DNA of 64,000 nt from Deroplatys truncata (taxonomy: Eukaryota; Arthropoda; Insecta; Mantodea; Mantidae): NCBI GenBank assembly GCA_030765065.1, contig CM060977.1, positions 158,916,052 through 158,980,051 of the forward strand, read 5' to 3'. The translations under genes were made by a program, and so were the position numbers. The first letter of the stretch is position 1. Every line of letters begins with the position of its first letter. This document shows positions 11,221-21,528 of this stretch, piece after piece. The notes under the pieces were generated by a model. It saw only the letters and a list, made by a program, of their open reading frames with translations, did no database searches and was not told the origin of the DNA.

Positions 11221-11845
11221 AATGCATCTGGAACATAATTTGATCTAATATTAAATACTAATAATTAAGTGTTGTGTTTTTAGCATTTTGAAAGAAATTT
11301 CACATTTTGGTTTGTATATTTAGCATTTTGTAGGTTTATGAACTTGCAATTTAGCATTTTCAAGAAAAAACACAATTTCATTAAATTGCAATAAATACAT
11401 CTTTTGAAATATGTAAGATTGATGTGAGATTAAAATCACATTGTTAAGGGATTGGGTAAGAATAGATAAATTAAATAGGTTAAAACAACACAAAGAAAAA
11501 ATCAGAATAAATTGATAAGAGGAAAAAAGAGAAATTTACACTGACACAAAACCAGAATAATAAAAATCAAATACACAAAATTAACTAAGTCATGCAAGTT
11601 CATGAATCAGTAGCATTTTTAAATGAAATCTTAGAATATATCTCAACATTTTGTTCTGTCATTTGTGTTCTCCTGTGACTTATAATTAAATTGTAATTAT
11701 TGAAATATATTTCAGCATCTATGCATAACTGCTTGGGCTTTTGCATGGGAGTCTGCATATTTTGTAACAGCTGGGAATGAAAATACTCTGATCCCTCATC
11801 AAAACTAACCATTTTAACATTACAAAAATGCAATCTTTCTTTTAC
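11221..11845. other. SPTLC2 intron 3, nothing recognised
   Basis: AT-rich intron DNA with a few repeats of the word TAGCATTTT between 11280 and 11365. No gene or transposon ends are seen. Confidence 0.45.
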
Positions 11846-12191
11846 TTAGGACCGGTTTCACCAACTGATGTTAAAAATGCTCTAACATCTAGTTTAACAC
11901 GGTGTTCAAATTTTAACACAAGGTTAAAACTTTTGCGTTTCATCAAGCTTTTACAGCAAATTATTAGCTAACATATTGTTAACATCAAAGACAACTGAAC
12001 ACTAGCTTTCGAGAAGGTGGTGGCCGAACTACTATTGTCTACGTTTCACTGTGCTCTGTGTCAGTAGCAGACAACTATTTACATTCGTGGAACTGCTATG
12101 TGATGTTCGCACTTGTTTGAGGTTAGAATCGCGATGTCAACTGAAATAAATGTTTCACCATTTAAAACTAGTTCATTAACACCTGGTTAAT

Positions 12192-12576
12192 ATGTATAGA
12201 TGTATTATCAACTGCGAAAAATCTGATGGTCTTACATTAAAAGATAAAATTGCAACCTGGGACAAAATTCGCAAGTAATTTAATTGGAATGAACACGTTT
12301 CTCTTAAGAGCAGTAAGCAATTGCGGCAATTTTATGCTAACAAAGTGCAGCACCAGAAACGTTAGGTGCAAAGAGTGTGTAAGATGGTTTAAAACTGGTG
12401 GTGGACACTGCATTGAAACTAAAATGGACGAAAGTGTGTTGTTGCTGATTAATCAAGCAGACCCGAAAAAAAAGTGTTTTGATTCTTGAAGCAATTCCTT
12501 TGGAAACCTTCCGGATAAACTACAAATGGTAGCTTTGGAAATACCAACATTATCACCCACCAAGCAAATGAAAAAT
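12192..12576 (+). pseudogene. Harbinger Myb/SANT-like DNA-binding protein, broken
   Basis: From the ATG at 12192 the frame reads IATWDKIR, stop, FNWNEHVSLKSSKQLRQFYA, a second stop, and then after a shift into another frame WFKTGGGHCI and MDESVLLLINQ. The order W-x-KI, K-S-x-x-Q-L-x-x-x-Y-x-N and TGGG is the pattern of the Myb/SANT-like proteins that help Harbinger transposases bind DNA. Two in-frame stops and a frameshift make it inactive. It ends where the LTR element is inserted at 12577-12580, so its C-terminus may be interrupted or end here. The assignment to this family is by remembered motif, not by search. Confidence 0.7.
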
Positions 12577-12580
12577 GTTA

Positions 12581-13581
12581 TGCGATGGTTTTACTTAATG
12601 TATTTGTATATTTGTTTACTCACGTGGTGAAGCCATCTTGTGACGTGATTCATTTGTTAGGCTTGTTAGCTCCATCTGGTGTTAGCAATTTGCGGCAGTA
12701 TTAATGTTCGTTTGAAAGAATGCTACTGTTATTTTATTTAATTTTGGTTCTCTGTCCTCCGGCTAGCTACGATCTTTTTGGTCAAGCACTTCTCTTTATA
12801 CAGGTTGTGTAAACGGAAGGGAGTCTCTTATCCAAAGATAACACTGATGAAGAAATTTGTTTTACACTTTTATTGTCGAACACGTTAACTATCACATTTA
12901 CACATTGATCTTAACACTCGCCAAACTGAAACTGTTATAATAACTTCATTACTGATATTTCTTAATTTGCGTACTTCAACTTTTTGTATAATTAACTTTA
13001 TCACACTTGAGATTTTTCATAACTCTGTTACACGTAACCTGCAAATTGATATCCGACGTGTGCCGCACAAATACTTTCGACAAACTGACTGTCTGAAGGC
13101 GACGTGTAGTTTACAAATATTTTCGATGAACTGAGGGGAATGCGACGTGTAGTGTACAAAGAATTTTGATGAACTGTGGGCGATCTACCTCTGACTTGGC
13201 TTTTTATACACATACACCCCGATATGCCTAAAGATTATAACTGAGCTGCAATTGGCTAATAAAACGCGCCAACATTAGCGTCTATTTTTATATCCAATGA
13301 AAATTATGAATACATATGCTCTAGGGAAATGTTCCAGAAGATTCTAAAAGAAAAACGCGCCAACATTACGCAACTTGCTCGTTTCCAATAATGATAAACA
13401 GCTCACCCCCTCGCTGCATTATTGCACGCTATTATTGTCAGTTTCAGTAAGGCCGTATAAACTTACCTCTCAACAATAATTACAATCAATATACATCTCA
13501 AATCAATGTCACATAAAAATGCATATTCATATTACAATCATTATTTACATTTAAGTAATTTGTGATACAAATACTGCATCA
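12581..13581 (-). repeat. 3' LTR of the Gag-only element
   Basis: 1001 bp, starting TGCGATGG and ending CTGCATCA on the plus strand. Read on the minus strand it carries a TATA-like TATAAAAAGCC (about 13196-13206) and an AATAAAAGTGT signal (about 12863-12873), which bracket a plausible transcription start and polyadenylation site. It matches 15829-16830 with only scattered substitutions and one indel. Confidence 0.95.
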
Positions 13582-13719
13582 TATGCCCCACTAGAAACAT
13601 AATTATAAATATTTACAACTTGTTTGGAAATTTTATAATTGGGTTTTTAGTCTCCTAAATCTTGGAACACACGCTATCACTTTCACTTAACACATCACAC
13701 GCATTTAACACACGACATA

Positions 13720-13763
13720 TTTTTTTTTTTTTTTTTTTTTTTTTTTGTTTTTTTTTTTGTTTT
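13720..13763. repeat. Poly-T tract
   Basis: About 40 T with two G interruptions, inside the retroelement interior downstream of gag on the element's coding strand, where it reads as poly-A. Confidence 0.9.
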
Positions 13764-14314
13764 ATCTCGCCACTACTTACTGGCTCTGGTTTAATGTTGT
13801 TAGACATTAATCTGACATCACAATTTTTATAGCAAATACTGTACCCTGAAGTATTCAGTTACTGTTACAAAATTGGTTTACTTTCTTATATTGTTAACAA
13901 AAATTTGTGCATTTAAGAATTTTTGTAATTACTATACATATTTACTAAAATATTCACCCTTTACATAAATATATTTACATCTCTTAAATCTAAGTACTGT
14001 TTCACATTTTCTGTTTGCTACATAAGTATTTGTTTTAATTATTTTTACCCCATTTTTGTTATTTTGTACTGTATATTCACAATACTCTTGGAATTATATC
14101 TATGTAATTTATTTTAATATAACATAATGCTTTATTTCAAATGCTGTTACAGTTACTAATAAAATGTTATTTTCCTTTTAAACATTTAGTTATGTCCCAA
14201 ATTTATTTCTCCTTTCACATGACGTACATATTTATTTAACCCTCTTACGTTCCAATACATTTCTCTGCAAGTCATCTTTAACTATCCAGCATTTACTTTA
14301 CATCTCATTGCTAT

Positions 14315-15334
14315 TTACCCTCCTGGATCAAATTGTGTGTGGCTAAACATTACTCGTAGCTGTATCCTAACCTTCAAAATTTTGTTCATGGATAACCTCT
14401 TAAAGGATTCATATAATATTTCGTCCCCTAATAACATTTGAAAACAATCTAAAGTTTCCTGAACAACACATCTTTTAACAACTTTCATATTCAATTCATC
14501 TGCTATCTTTTTAATTTGAGAGTACTCTGACAAATCTGTCATAAATTGTACTGGATTGGAGTTTTCATTCTTAACAGCTTGGTACTTGTTAATTTCAGAA
14601 GTTAGCTTTTGATTATTTACAGGCAAAACTTTAACTTCTTCGTACAATTCATTTCTTTGCATTACTGACTCCTTCTGTATTTCTGATATCTCCCCTCTGA
14701 AATTAACTTGCGCCTGATTCACATCTACATTCATAACCTCTTTCATCTCTCTCATCTCACTTGAAATGTTACTCAATCTACTACCTGACTCTGTACATTC
14801 TACATCAACATGTTCACTTTAAGTATTAACCTCACTTTCTTTGTTACCTATTTCCCTGCTCATGTCTAGCATTTTCTTTGAAACCTTTCCTATCTCACTT
14901 GCTATCACTTCCTGATTTTCATCTCTCATTTTTGGCATACTACTATCTAGCTTCATAACTTTCTTTTCAATTTCTTCACTGCTTTGATCTATTTTCTTTT
15001 CTAATTCCTCATTACCCTTTTCCATGTTCTGAGTTAGTTTTTGTTCTAATTTCTCATAACTCTTACTAATATCTTCCCTTAATTCTTTCTTTAACGTTTC
15101 AAAAAAAGTTCTCACCATTTCCATCATCATGCCAGCATCAAAATTAACATTTCCTGCTATTCTATTCTGACTTTCTGCACTAACATTTTCACCCTCAAAT
15201 CCTACATTGTTTGAGCTATTTTCTGTAACCTGTATTGAATTACAGCTAACTGTTACACTATCTCCCTCCATAATTATTTCTTCTGTATTATTAGTGGACA
15301 TTGTTTTCTTTATTCTACCGCTCCTAAGGTACAT
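14315..15334 (-). pseudogene. gag-like gene with one in-frame stop
   Basis: A single frame of 340 codons on the minus strand is interrupted once, by TAA at 14819-14821, and reopens in the same frame. The first part (171 codons) begins MYLRSGRIKKT and is mostly heptad-rich coiled coil (KSYEKLEQKL, ELEKKIDQSSEEIEKKV). The second part keeps coiled coil and then has NPVQFMTDLSEYSQIKKIAD, VQETLDCFQMLLGDE and YESFKRLSM, which resemble the capsid core of arthropod Gypsy-type Gag (P-x-x-F, W/F-containing helices). It ends QFDPGG without a CCHC zinc knuckle. The stop could be decay or a readthrough site, and a single copy cannot tell these apart. Confidence 0.7.
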
Positions 15335-15682
15335 TTAAATGTTACAATTTTGTTTTCTAAAAAAAAATTATGATACTCTGACCTTTGTGATGCTGTCTGT
15401 TGCTGTTACTTTGATGTCCAGCTTCCTGCCCCTCTCTCCTAGGTTTGTATGTCGCTTCTGCGTCGTATCATGATGAATCTACGTCGTTTTGGTGTTCTGT
15501 ATTTGAATTCCCCTGTTGCCTTTTAATCTCGGAATTACGATGTCCAATCATCCGCGTAGTCTGTCGTTCTTATAGTTGTTTCTGGAATCTGCGTCTTGTA
15601 GTTCAGTTCACTGCTCCATTCGCTCCACGTCCTGGTTCATTCTGCTCTTTCCCGGTCATTCTGCTCCTTTCCTGGTCATCGT

Positions 15683-15700
15683 GCCCCACGTTGGGCGCCA
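15683..15700 (-). other. Second (duplicate) tRNA-Lys primer-binding site
   Basis: The same 18-mer as at 15808-15825 (GCCCCACGTTGGGCGCCA on the plus strand), followed by ATT and an LTR-end-like TGCGGTGGTTTAGTGCTTA. It is therefore a second, diverged PBS-plus-LTR-end unit 125 bp away, inside the element's leader. Confidence 0.85.
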
Positions 15701-15807
15701 ATTTGCGGTGGTTTAGTGCTTACGTAATATGTTTTTACGTAAATTATTAGAACTTGAAGATCTTATATTGTGCTGCTTTTGTTTTGTTTGGTTACATAAT
15801 TTTAACT

Positions 15808-15825
15808 GCCCCACGTTGGGCGCCA
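15808..15825 (-). other. Primer-binding site, tRNA-Lys(CUU) type
   Basis: Three bases from the 5' LTR. The plus strand reads GCCCCACGTTGGGCGCCA, which is the 3' end of arthropod tRNA-Lys(CUU) including CCA. The element's minus strand can therefore pair with that tRNA to prime reverse transcription. This also fixes 15829-16830 as the 5' LTR and the minus strand as the coding strand. Confidence 0.92.
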
Positions 15826-15828
15826 ATT

Positions 15829-16830
15829 TGCGATGGTTTTACTTAATGTATTTGTATATTTGTTTACTCACGCGGTGAAGCCATCTTGTGACGTGATTCA
15901 TTTGTTAGGCTTGTTAGCTCCATCTGGTGTTAGCAATTTGCGGCAGTATTAATGTTCGTTTGAAAGAATGCTACTGTTATTTTATTTAATTTTGGTTCTC
16001 TGTCCTCCAGCTAGCTACGATCTTTTTGGTCAAGCACTTCTCTTTATACAGGTTGTGTAAACGGAAGGGAGTCTCTTATCCAAAGATAACACTGATGAAG
16101 AAATTTGTTTTACACTTTTATTGTCGAACACGTTAACTATCACATTTACACATTGATCTTAACACTCGCCAAACTGAAACTGTTATAATAACTTCATTAC
16201 TGATATTTCTTAATTTGCGTACTTCAACTTTTTGTATAATTAACTTTATCACACTTGAGATTCTTCATAACTCTGTTACATGTAACCTGCAAATTGATAT
16301 CCGACGTGTGCCGTACAAATACTTTCGACGAACTGACTGACTGAAGGCGACGTGTAGTTTACAAATATTTTCGATGAACTGAGGGGAATGCGACGTGTAG
16401 TGTACAAAGAATTTTGATGAACTGTGGGCGATCTACCTCTGACTTGGCTTTTTATACACATACACCCCGATATGCCTAAAGATTATAACTGAGCTGCAAT
16501 TGGCTAATAAAACGCGCCAACATTAGCATCTATTTTTATATCCAATGAAAATTATGAATACATATGCTCTAGGGAAATGTTCCAGAAGATTCTAAAAGAA
16601 AAACACGCCAACATTACGCAACTTCCTCGTTTCCAATAATGATAAACAGCTCACCCCCTCGCTGCATTATTGCACGCTATTATTGTCAGTTTCAGTAAGG
16701 CCGTATAAACTTACTTCTCAACAATAATTACAATCAATATACATCTCAAATCAATGTCACATAAAAATGCATATTCATATTACAATCATTATTTACATTT
16801 AAGTAATTTGTGATACAAATTACTGCATCA
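15829..16830 (-). repeat. 5' LTR of the Gag-only element
   Basis: 1002 bp, TG...CA, near-identical to 12581-13581. It carries the same TATA-like and AATAAA signals in minus orientation (about 16447 and 16111). The transcript would start within it and run leftward into gag. Confidence 0.95.
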
Positions 16831-17264
16831 GTTAGTAGCATAAAATCTAAGTACCCAATTAACAGTTGTAGCCTAGGAGAAAGAGGCATGCTTCTGTTGG
16901 TAGTATTCTAACCTCTCGTATTTCCCATAAAACCATGCTCATGACCCCTTGAACAGTCTATACTGCTTTAAAAATTTCTCCTTTTGCAAGGTTTCAAATT
17001 TATTATGACGTACAACTACTCTTCTATTAGAAATGGCATTAAAAATGTCAATTGTAGCAAACTCATATCGCAGCTTGGTTTGCGGCAGCCACTTTCCAAC
17101 TTCTAACATTTGTTAAATGCCTTAACACAGGGGTATCACGATGTTAACACTGACTTTAACATATTGTTAAAGCTAACATTGATGAAACAAAATTTGTGTT
17201 AACTTCAGTGTTAAATCAGTTTAACATTGTGTTAAAATTTAGCATCTGTTGGTGAAACCGGCCT

Positions 17265-17600
17265 TTAATGTTTCAAATCTATTGACCATACTTGGCCAGC
17301 AGTGTCAGCATTAAAAAGCTTAGTAACCTCTTGTAGAATTTTCCTCCATCTAACTCAATAGCTTTTTGTTGCACTTAAGCACAAACTTCAGTAAACATGT
17401 CTTTTTTTTTCATTTTACTTTTTACATATTTTTCTTTTGAAAGAGTCCATGAATTGCAACATATATGTGGGTTACCATCCTCCAGCACACCTTTTAGCAC
17501 TAGTCAGCAACTCATCCCACAACTTATGTGCAGAACACAGGCAGAGCCCTTGAAATAGGTGGTTTGTTACATTATTTGCATCACGCTTTGGCGTCAATTT
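17265..17600. other. SPTLC2 intron 3, unassigned
   Basis: Sequence between the Harbinger end and the LTR-like repeat. A minus-strand open frame (LFQGLCLCSAHKLWDELL) is present but is not a family I recognise. Confidence 0.35.
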
Positions 17601-18509
17601 TGAAGTAGTTTGTATCGAAGGAGTTGTATTATATTTCAACCGTTGGGAGCCGAACTTGAAGTTTGTTTGCAACCGCACATATGATACACGGTTTCCGGTA
17701 GTCTTCGCCCCAAGTGTACTTTCAGGTGGCCTTTGCCCCAAGTTTAAAAAAATAAATATTTTTTTCTTTAAATATTATATATATATGTTTGCCTCGGCTG
17801 CGTCAGTATTATTGTTAGAGACACGTTTCTCTTAGCAGGGTTGTGGTGCGACTAAGAATGTAGGCTTACAGTGTTTATAATTTTACTTCACTCCTTTTAT
17901 TAATGCTTGATACGATTTATATAACACTTAACTGATAGAGAGCTGTGAGATTCTTTTATTAATTATTTGCACTTTTTAACACGTAAACTATTTTTCGTCT
18001 CGCACGAATACATATTAAATCTCTTGAGGACACTTTTTGCGTCTGGTTAGTAACACTGTCTGCAACCAACTGAATTGATTTCAACCACCTAAACTTGTAA
18101 ATTTCTGTATTTCAAGTCTCTGATTGGTTATTCCTAATCCAATAGAATACCTTCATTTAACTAAAGCTTTTTCTGGTTGTTGATTGGCAATTTTTTTTAA
18201 ACTGTCACTAAAATTACATTATTGCTTCCAAGAATCACAAGTAACATTTAAACTTTCTAATTCATTATCACCTCAAAGTTACCTCATTGTTAGCAAGTTT
18301 TGACCTATTTCTCACAGCTCCTACATTATTAAATTACGTAATATGTTCAACATTATTACACATGGATACAATAATAAACATATACAATGATTGTAATATA
18401 CACTTTTTATATATTGTTTCATACACATATTGCTTTAAGGCGGGCTGTTATTGAATTTATATTTATATAATTAGACTGAAATCATTTAAGTGTTAAAAAT
18501 ACTGCCTCA
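17601..18509. repeat. LTR-like repeat, direct copy of the solo LTR at 30666-31551
   Basis: It begins TGAAGTAG and ends ATACTGCCTCA, parallel to the proven solo LTR. Shared landmarks include CGGTTTCCGGTAGTCTTCG (TTTCCGGTGGCCTTCG in the other copy), CTAAGAATGTAGGCTTACA, CACTTTTTAACA, TTGCTTTAAGGCGGGCTGTT and ATCATTTAAGTGTTAAAAAT. It has a 13-bp insertion near its start relative to the other copy. I find no matching 4-bp flanking duplication, so it may be one end of a rearranged element. Confidence 0.75.
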
Positions 18510-19555
18510 CCCTCCAACTGGGTAATCAATTTATTGTGAATGAGACCAATCACAAATTTAGCCTGACACTTTACTTAAAAATAATTACATTATTATTAGG
18601 ATCATAGTCATGATTGTTTTCCCTATGCCTAAAAATTCATATTTTGAATGTCATAATGGAATAAGTAAAATGCATTAATTATGCTAATTTCACCAAATAA
18701 AGGAAACTGCTGTCCTTTTCACATTACCATTCTGCCTTCCAGATCAGTGGTCAAGAGCGTCAAACATTCCAAGAAAGTACAAACTCCCACTTGAAGTTTC
18801 CATAAGAAAGAAAAAAACGTTTTATTTGAAAAAAAATTGCGGATTCCACATTTATAATGCAATTTGGTATAATTTTCACATTTTGAGGCAATTTCCCATT
18901 TTATTCCATTTTGAAAACAAATTTTATAGGTAATGAAAAATGAAAATACAAGAGTACAAGCTTTATTCGTATTCTGCGCTATATTACATTTGCGAAAAAT
19001 CACCATCTCCACTAACAGTGCATGTATAAAGCACCCCTTCTAAAATGATGCTTTCTTTCCAACTCTCACTTAAGTTAACATTATTCAGTGGTTGGTATTC
19101 TGAGAATTTACACATTAAGTACAGGTCTCAAAAGGCCACTACATGCATTCTGGGACTTCATAAAGATTTGGAAATCTGTTTAGCATATTATGTATTAAGC
19201 TGAATTTAACATTCTCATTCACTACCTGCTTTCTGGCATATAAAACAGAAATTAATGTAAAATACTATAAATTTCCCAAGCAAAAACAAAGATCATACAC
19301 AATTATTTACTCTTCATACTCTATTTAAATGCATAACTGAAGCATTACTGCACTTATCAAAATACTGCAGTATTAGATTACAGAGCAGTAGAAAACAATG
19401 TTTTTTAAGCTTCCTACTCAGAAGCACATAAACTACATTTTTGTGACTTAGTGCATTCATTTTGTGGAGGAAATTCTTCACATGAAGAGTCCAAAATATC
19501 CCCCAAAAATACGACACAAATGCTTTCAAGAAAACTCCCAACAAAAGCTTTACAT
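18510..19555. other. SPTLC2 intron 3, nothing recognised
   Basis: AT-rich non-coding sequence. The minus-strand open frames at 18719-19012 and 19314-19544 are composition-driven and match nothing I know. Confidence 0.45.
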
Positions 19556-19960
19556 GAAAAACTGTTTGCTATTTTTTATTTTCTCAAAAACAGTTGAACA
19601 ATTTTGATTATAATTAAGATAACTGCATTACCAATAAAATGTATTATCTTGCATTTTCTGATAATATTCTGTGAAGTCCTCTTCATTTTGAATGAATTTC
19701 ATGTAATTGGTAAACTATAAGAGATAGATAAAACCTTACATGAAAAATGCACATCTCATTAAAACACACAATTTATGTCAAAGTTTGTTTGAGGCATTTA
19801 TTATTTCTGAGACATATATTGTTATAGTTTGAATTTTCCAATAATTTACCCATACATTTGTTGAAGTTACGTCACCATTCTTTTGTTTCTTGTGATGTCA
19901 TGCAGAGAGTGAAATTTAAAAGTCAGCATATAGCTATACACTTTTTAAAGATTCAACACA
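19556..19960 (-). repeat. Diverged family A-related fragment A6
   Basis: It contains TTTTCTCAAAAACAG, TTTTGATTATAATTAAGATA, TTGGTAAACTATAAGAGATA, TCATTAAAACACACAATTTA and TGTCATGCAGAGAGTG in the block order of family A, on the strand opposite to copy A1. Neither end is recognisable. Confidence 0.65.
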
Positions 19961-20570
19961 TTTGAGTCCCTTGTATTCCCTCTAATTGTAATGAAATGCA
20001 TAATGAAGCCAATTCTGTGAATATTTATCAGATAACATGAGGCAGATACAAAATTAATCTTTACTAAGAATTGTAGAAGGGAAACAAAAATAAATAATAG
20101 TGGGTAGAAAAAGTAACAAGTATGCAACACATCAATTTTTTTATTTAATTTATATATTATATTTATCATTTAAGAGCACTGAATTGTGCAAACAATTGAT
20201 CAGCAATACTGTTCACTTGTTTATGTTTGGTTTTAATTGTGGGTTTTACAACTTTGCTTTTAACTTTGAATTATATGCATGTTCACATTGTCATGCTTAC
20301 CTTCTTTAGGCGAGCAAGAATATTCCTGGTTAATTTCCCGTCAGCCACTAATTGAACCAAGAATGGATTTATACTAGTAAGCCAACCATTAGAGCAGTTG
20401 GCTGCATACCTTGTTAACCTTTTGTTTACTGCATAGCAGATATGAACAAGGAAGCAAGGAGCTGGCGTAATAAGATATCCTTTAAAAACAATTTCAATGC
20501 AGTTTTTTTCTTAAGAAAATATTAATTTTAGGACATATTTACTTTACATTTTTTTTAATCTTAAAAAGAG
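19961..20570. other. SPTLC2 intron 3, nothing recognised
   Basis: Non-coding AT-rich DNA without repeat ends or convincing frames. Confidence 0.45.
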
Positions 20571-21120
20571 GAAATTGCCTGCACAATTTGTATAATAATG
20601 TGCGAGGTCTACCTGGAGTAAAAACTCCCGTCTACCAGGGGAAGGAGAAACTCACTCCCGTGGCTCTTTCCTTTAGTCAATACCTGAATAGCTTAAAAAA
20701 GCCCCCCCCCCCCACCTCCGCTTCTTTATGCAGGACAGAAGTGGTTCACCACTTATGTGCATCAACCCCAAAGGGGATGACTACTGAAGAACCTTGATAG
20801 GGACTACGGTAATCTAGCATTCGTCTACCAGCTCCAAGTTTGTACCGGAGATCATTGAAGCATCTCACAACCCTGTCTGGGCATTTCCAGTCAGATGTAA
20901 ACAATCTCCCATGGGTATCAGGAACCACCGCCCTGCCAAGTCCAACTCAATCCAAAAAGCTCACTTTTGGGAGGGACTCAGATGTTTGGCCCAACGTACT
21001 TCTGGTAATGTCAGAAGTACCACGAGTGCTCAGTGTACACAGCACCAACACCAGTCTAATTTGTGAAAGATGGTATACAAGATCTTTACAACACATCAGA
21101 ACTCGGGCTTTTTACTCATA
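20571..21120. other. Base-composition outlier block, possible transposon fragment
   Basis: This 0.5-kb block is clearly richer in G and C than its surroundings and has three overlapping open frames (plus 20588-20797 and 20840-21121, minus 20746-20928). It also has a C14 run at about 20703-20716. A frame with TPVYQGKEKLTPVALSF and one with TTLSGHFQSDVNNLPWVSG are visible, but I do not recognise a family. Composition suggests an inserted element body such as a non-LTR leader rather than a host exon, and no splice-bounded exon of SPTLC2 is expected here. Confidence 0.4.
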
Positions 21121-21373
21121 AAACAATTTTTTCCCTTGCTGTTTAGTGGGCATTATTTCAGTTGGCAAAAGTGCCATTTACTTTCAGTTTCTAGCTTCTA
21201 TAAGCCTAGTATGATGAATGAAAATGTGAAAACATAAGTGCCTCTATAATATTCCTTCTAGTCTTACACTAATTTTTTCATTGCAAACTTGTATTCAGTT
21301 ACGCTGTTTATTCATTCAATATTGTTAACTGCATACAGTATACAAAGGGCAGAATGTGCTGGCTAATACTTAC

Positions 21374-21528
21374 TCAAACGTCCAACCATAGTCCCTTGTT
21401 ATTCTGTCCTTGAGCACTACTTCTGCTCCTGGAACACTACATATTGGCCTGTTCCAACAGTCCCTCACACGACGGTAGACATAGCGCATATAAAAGCTCT
21501 CAAATCTTTCAAAGAGTGGCACATAACC
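21374..21528 (-). CDS. SPTLC2: Serine palmitoyltransferase large subunit (SPTLC2-like), exon 3
   Basis: The exon encodes GYVPLFERFESFYMRYVYRR, then the RDCWNRPICSVPGAEVVLKD segment and ITRDYGWTF. The YVPL(Y/F)..FE.FY.R..Y.R and WNRPICSVPGA blocks are diagnostic of SPTLC2 and lie between the membrane segment and the catalytic fold. The acceptor is TTTCAG (21529-21534) and the donor A|GTAAGT (21374/21373) on the minus strand. The 155 bp equal 51 codons plus two bases (GA), which exon 4 completes as Glu. This exon is isolated by introns of 24.5 kb and 12.2 kb. Confidence 0.97.

Larger units (their letters stand above)
12581..16830 (-). mobile_element. Gag-only (non-autonomous) LTR retrotransposon
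   Basis: Two near-identical direct repeats of about 1 kb flank a 2247-bp interior. The LTRs begin TG and end CA, and GTTA is duplicated at 12577-12580 and 16831-16834. On the minus strand the order is 5' LTR, a tRNA-Lys-type primer-binding site, a long leader, a gag-like frame with one stop, and about 700 bp of AT-rich DNA up to the 3' LTR. A short purine run (GTGGGGCATA on the minus strand) sits beside the 3' LTR and could be the polypurine tract. There is no protease, reverse transcriptase or integrase, so it needed enzymes from elsewhere. The LTRs differ at roughly a dozen of 1000 positions by eye, so the insertion is fairly young. Confidence 0.93.
11849..17264 (+). mobile_element. PIF/Harbinger-type DNA transposon, split by an LTR element
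   Basis: The ends are inverted repeats: GGACCGGTTTCACCAACTG at the left, and AGGCCGGTTTCACCAACAG read inward from the right. TTA is duplicated at 11846-11848 and 17265-17267, the target size of PIF/Harbinger elements. Subterminal DNA on both sides is full of GTTAA(C/A) words that also pair between ends. Without the inserted LTR element (12581-16830) it is only about 1.16 kb. It carries a decayed Myb/SANT-like ORF, the usual accessory gene of this superfamily. I could not identify a transposase in the rest. Confidence 0.85.

Noticed and set aside
15445-15750. Plus-strand frame of 101 codons
   Set aside because: It spans the retroelement leader and a primer-binding site on the opposite strand and has no recognisable domain.
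16835-17150. HARBI1-type transposase in the right part of the Harbinger element
   Set aside because: Minus-strand fragments such as LRYEFATIDIFN are open but show no DDE motif that I can defend.
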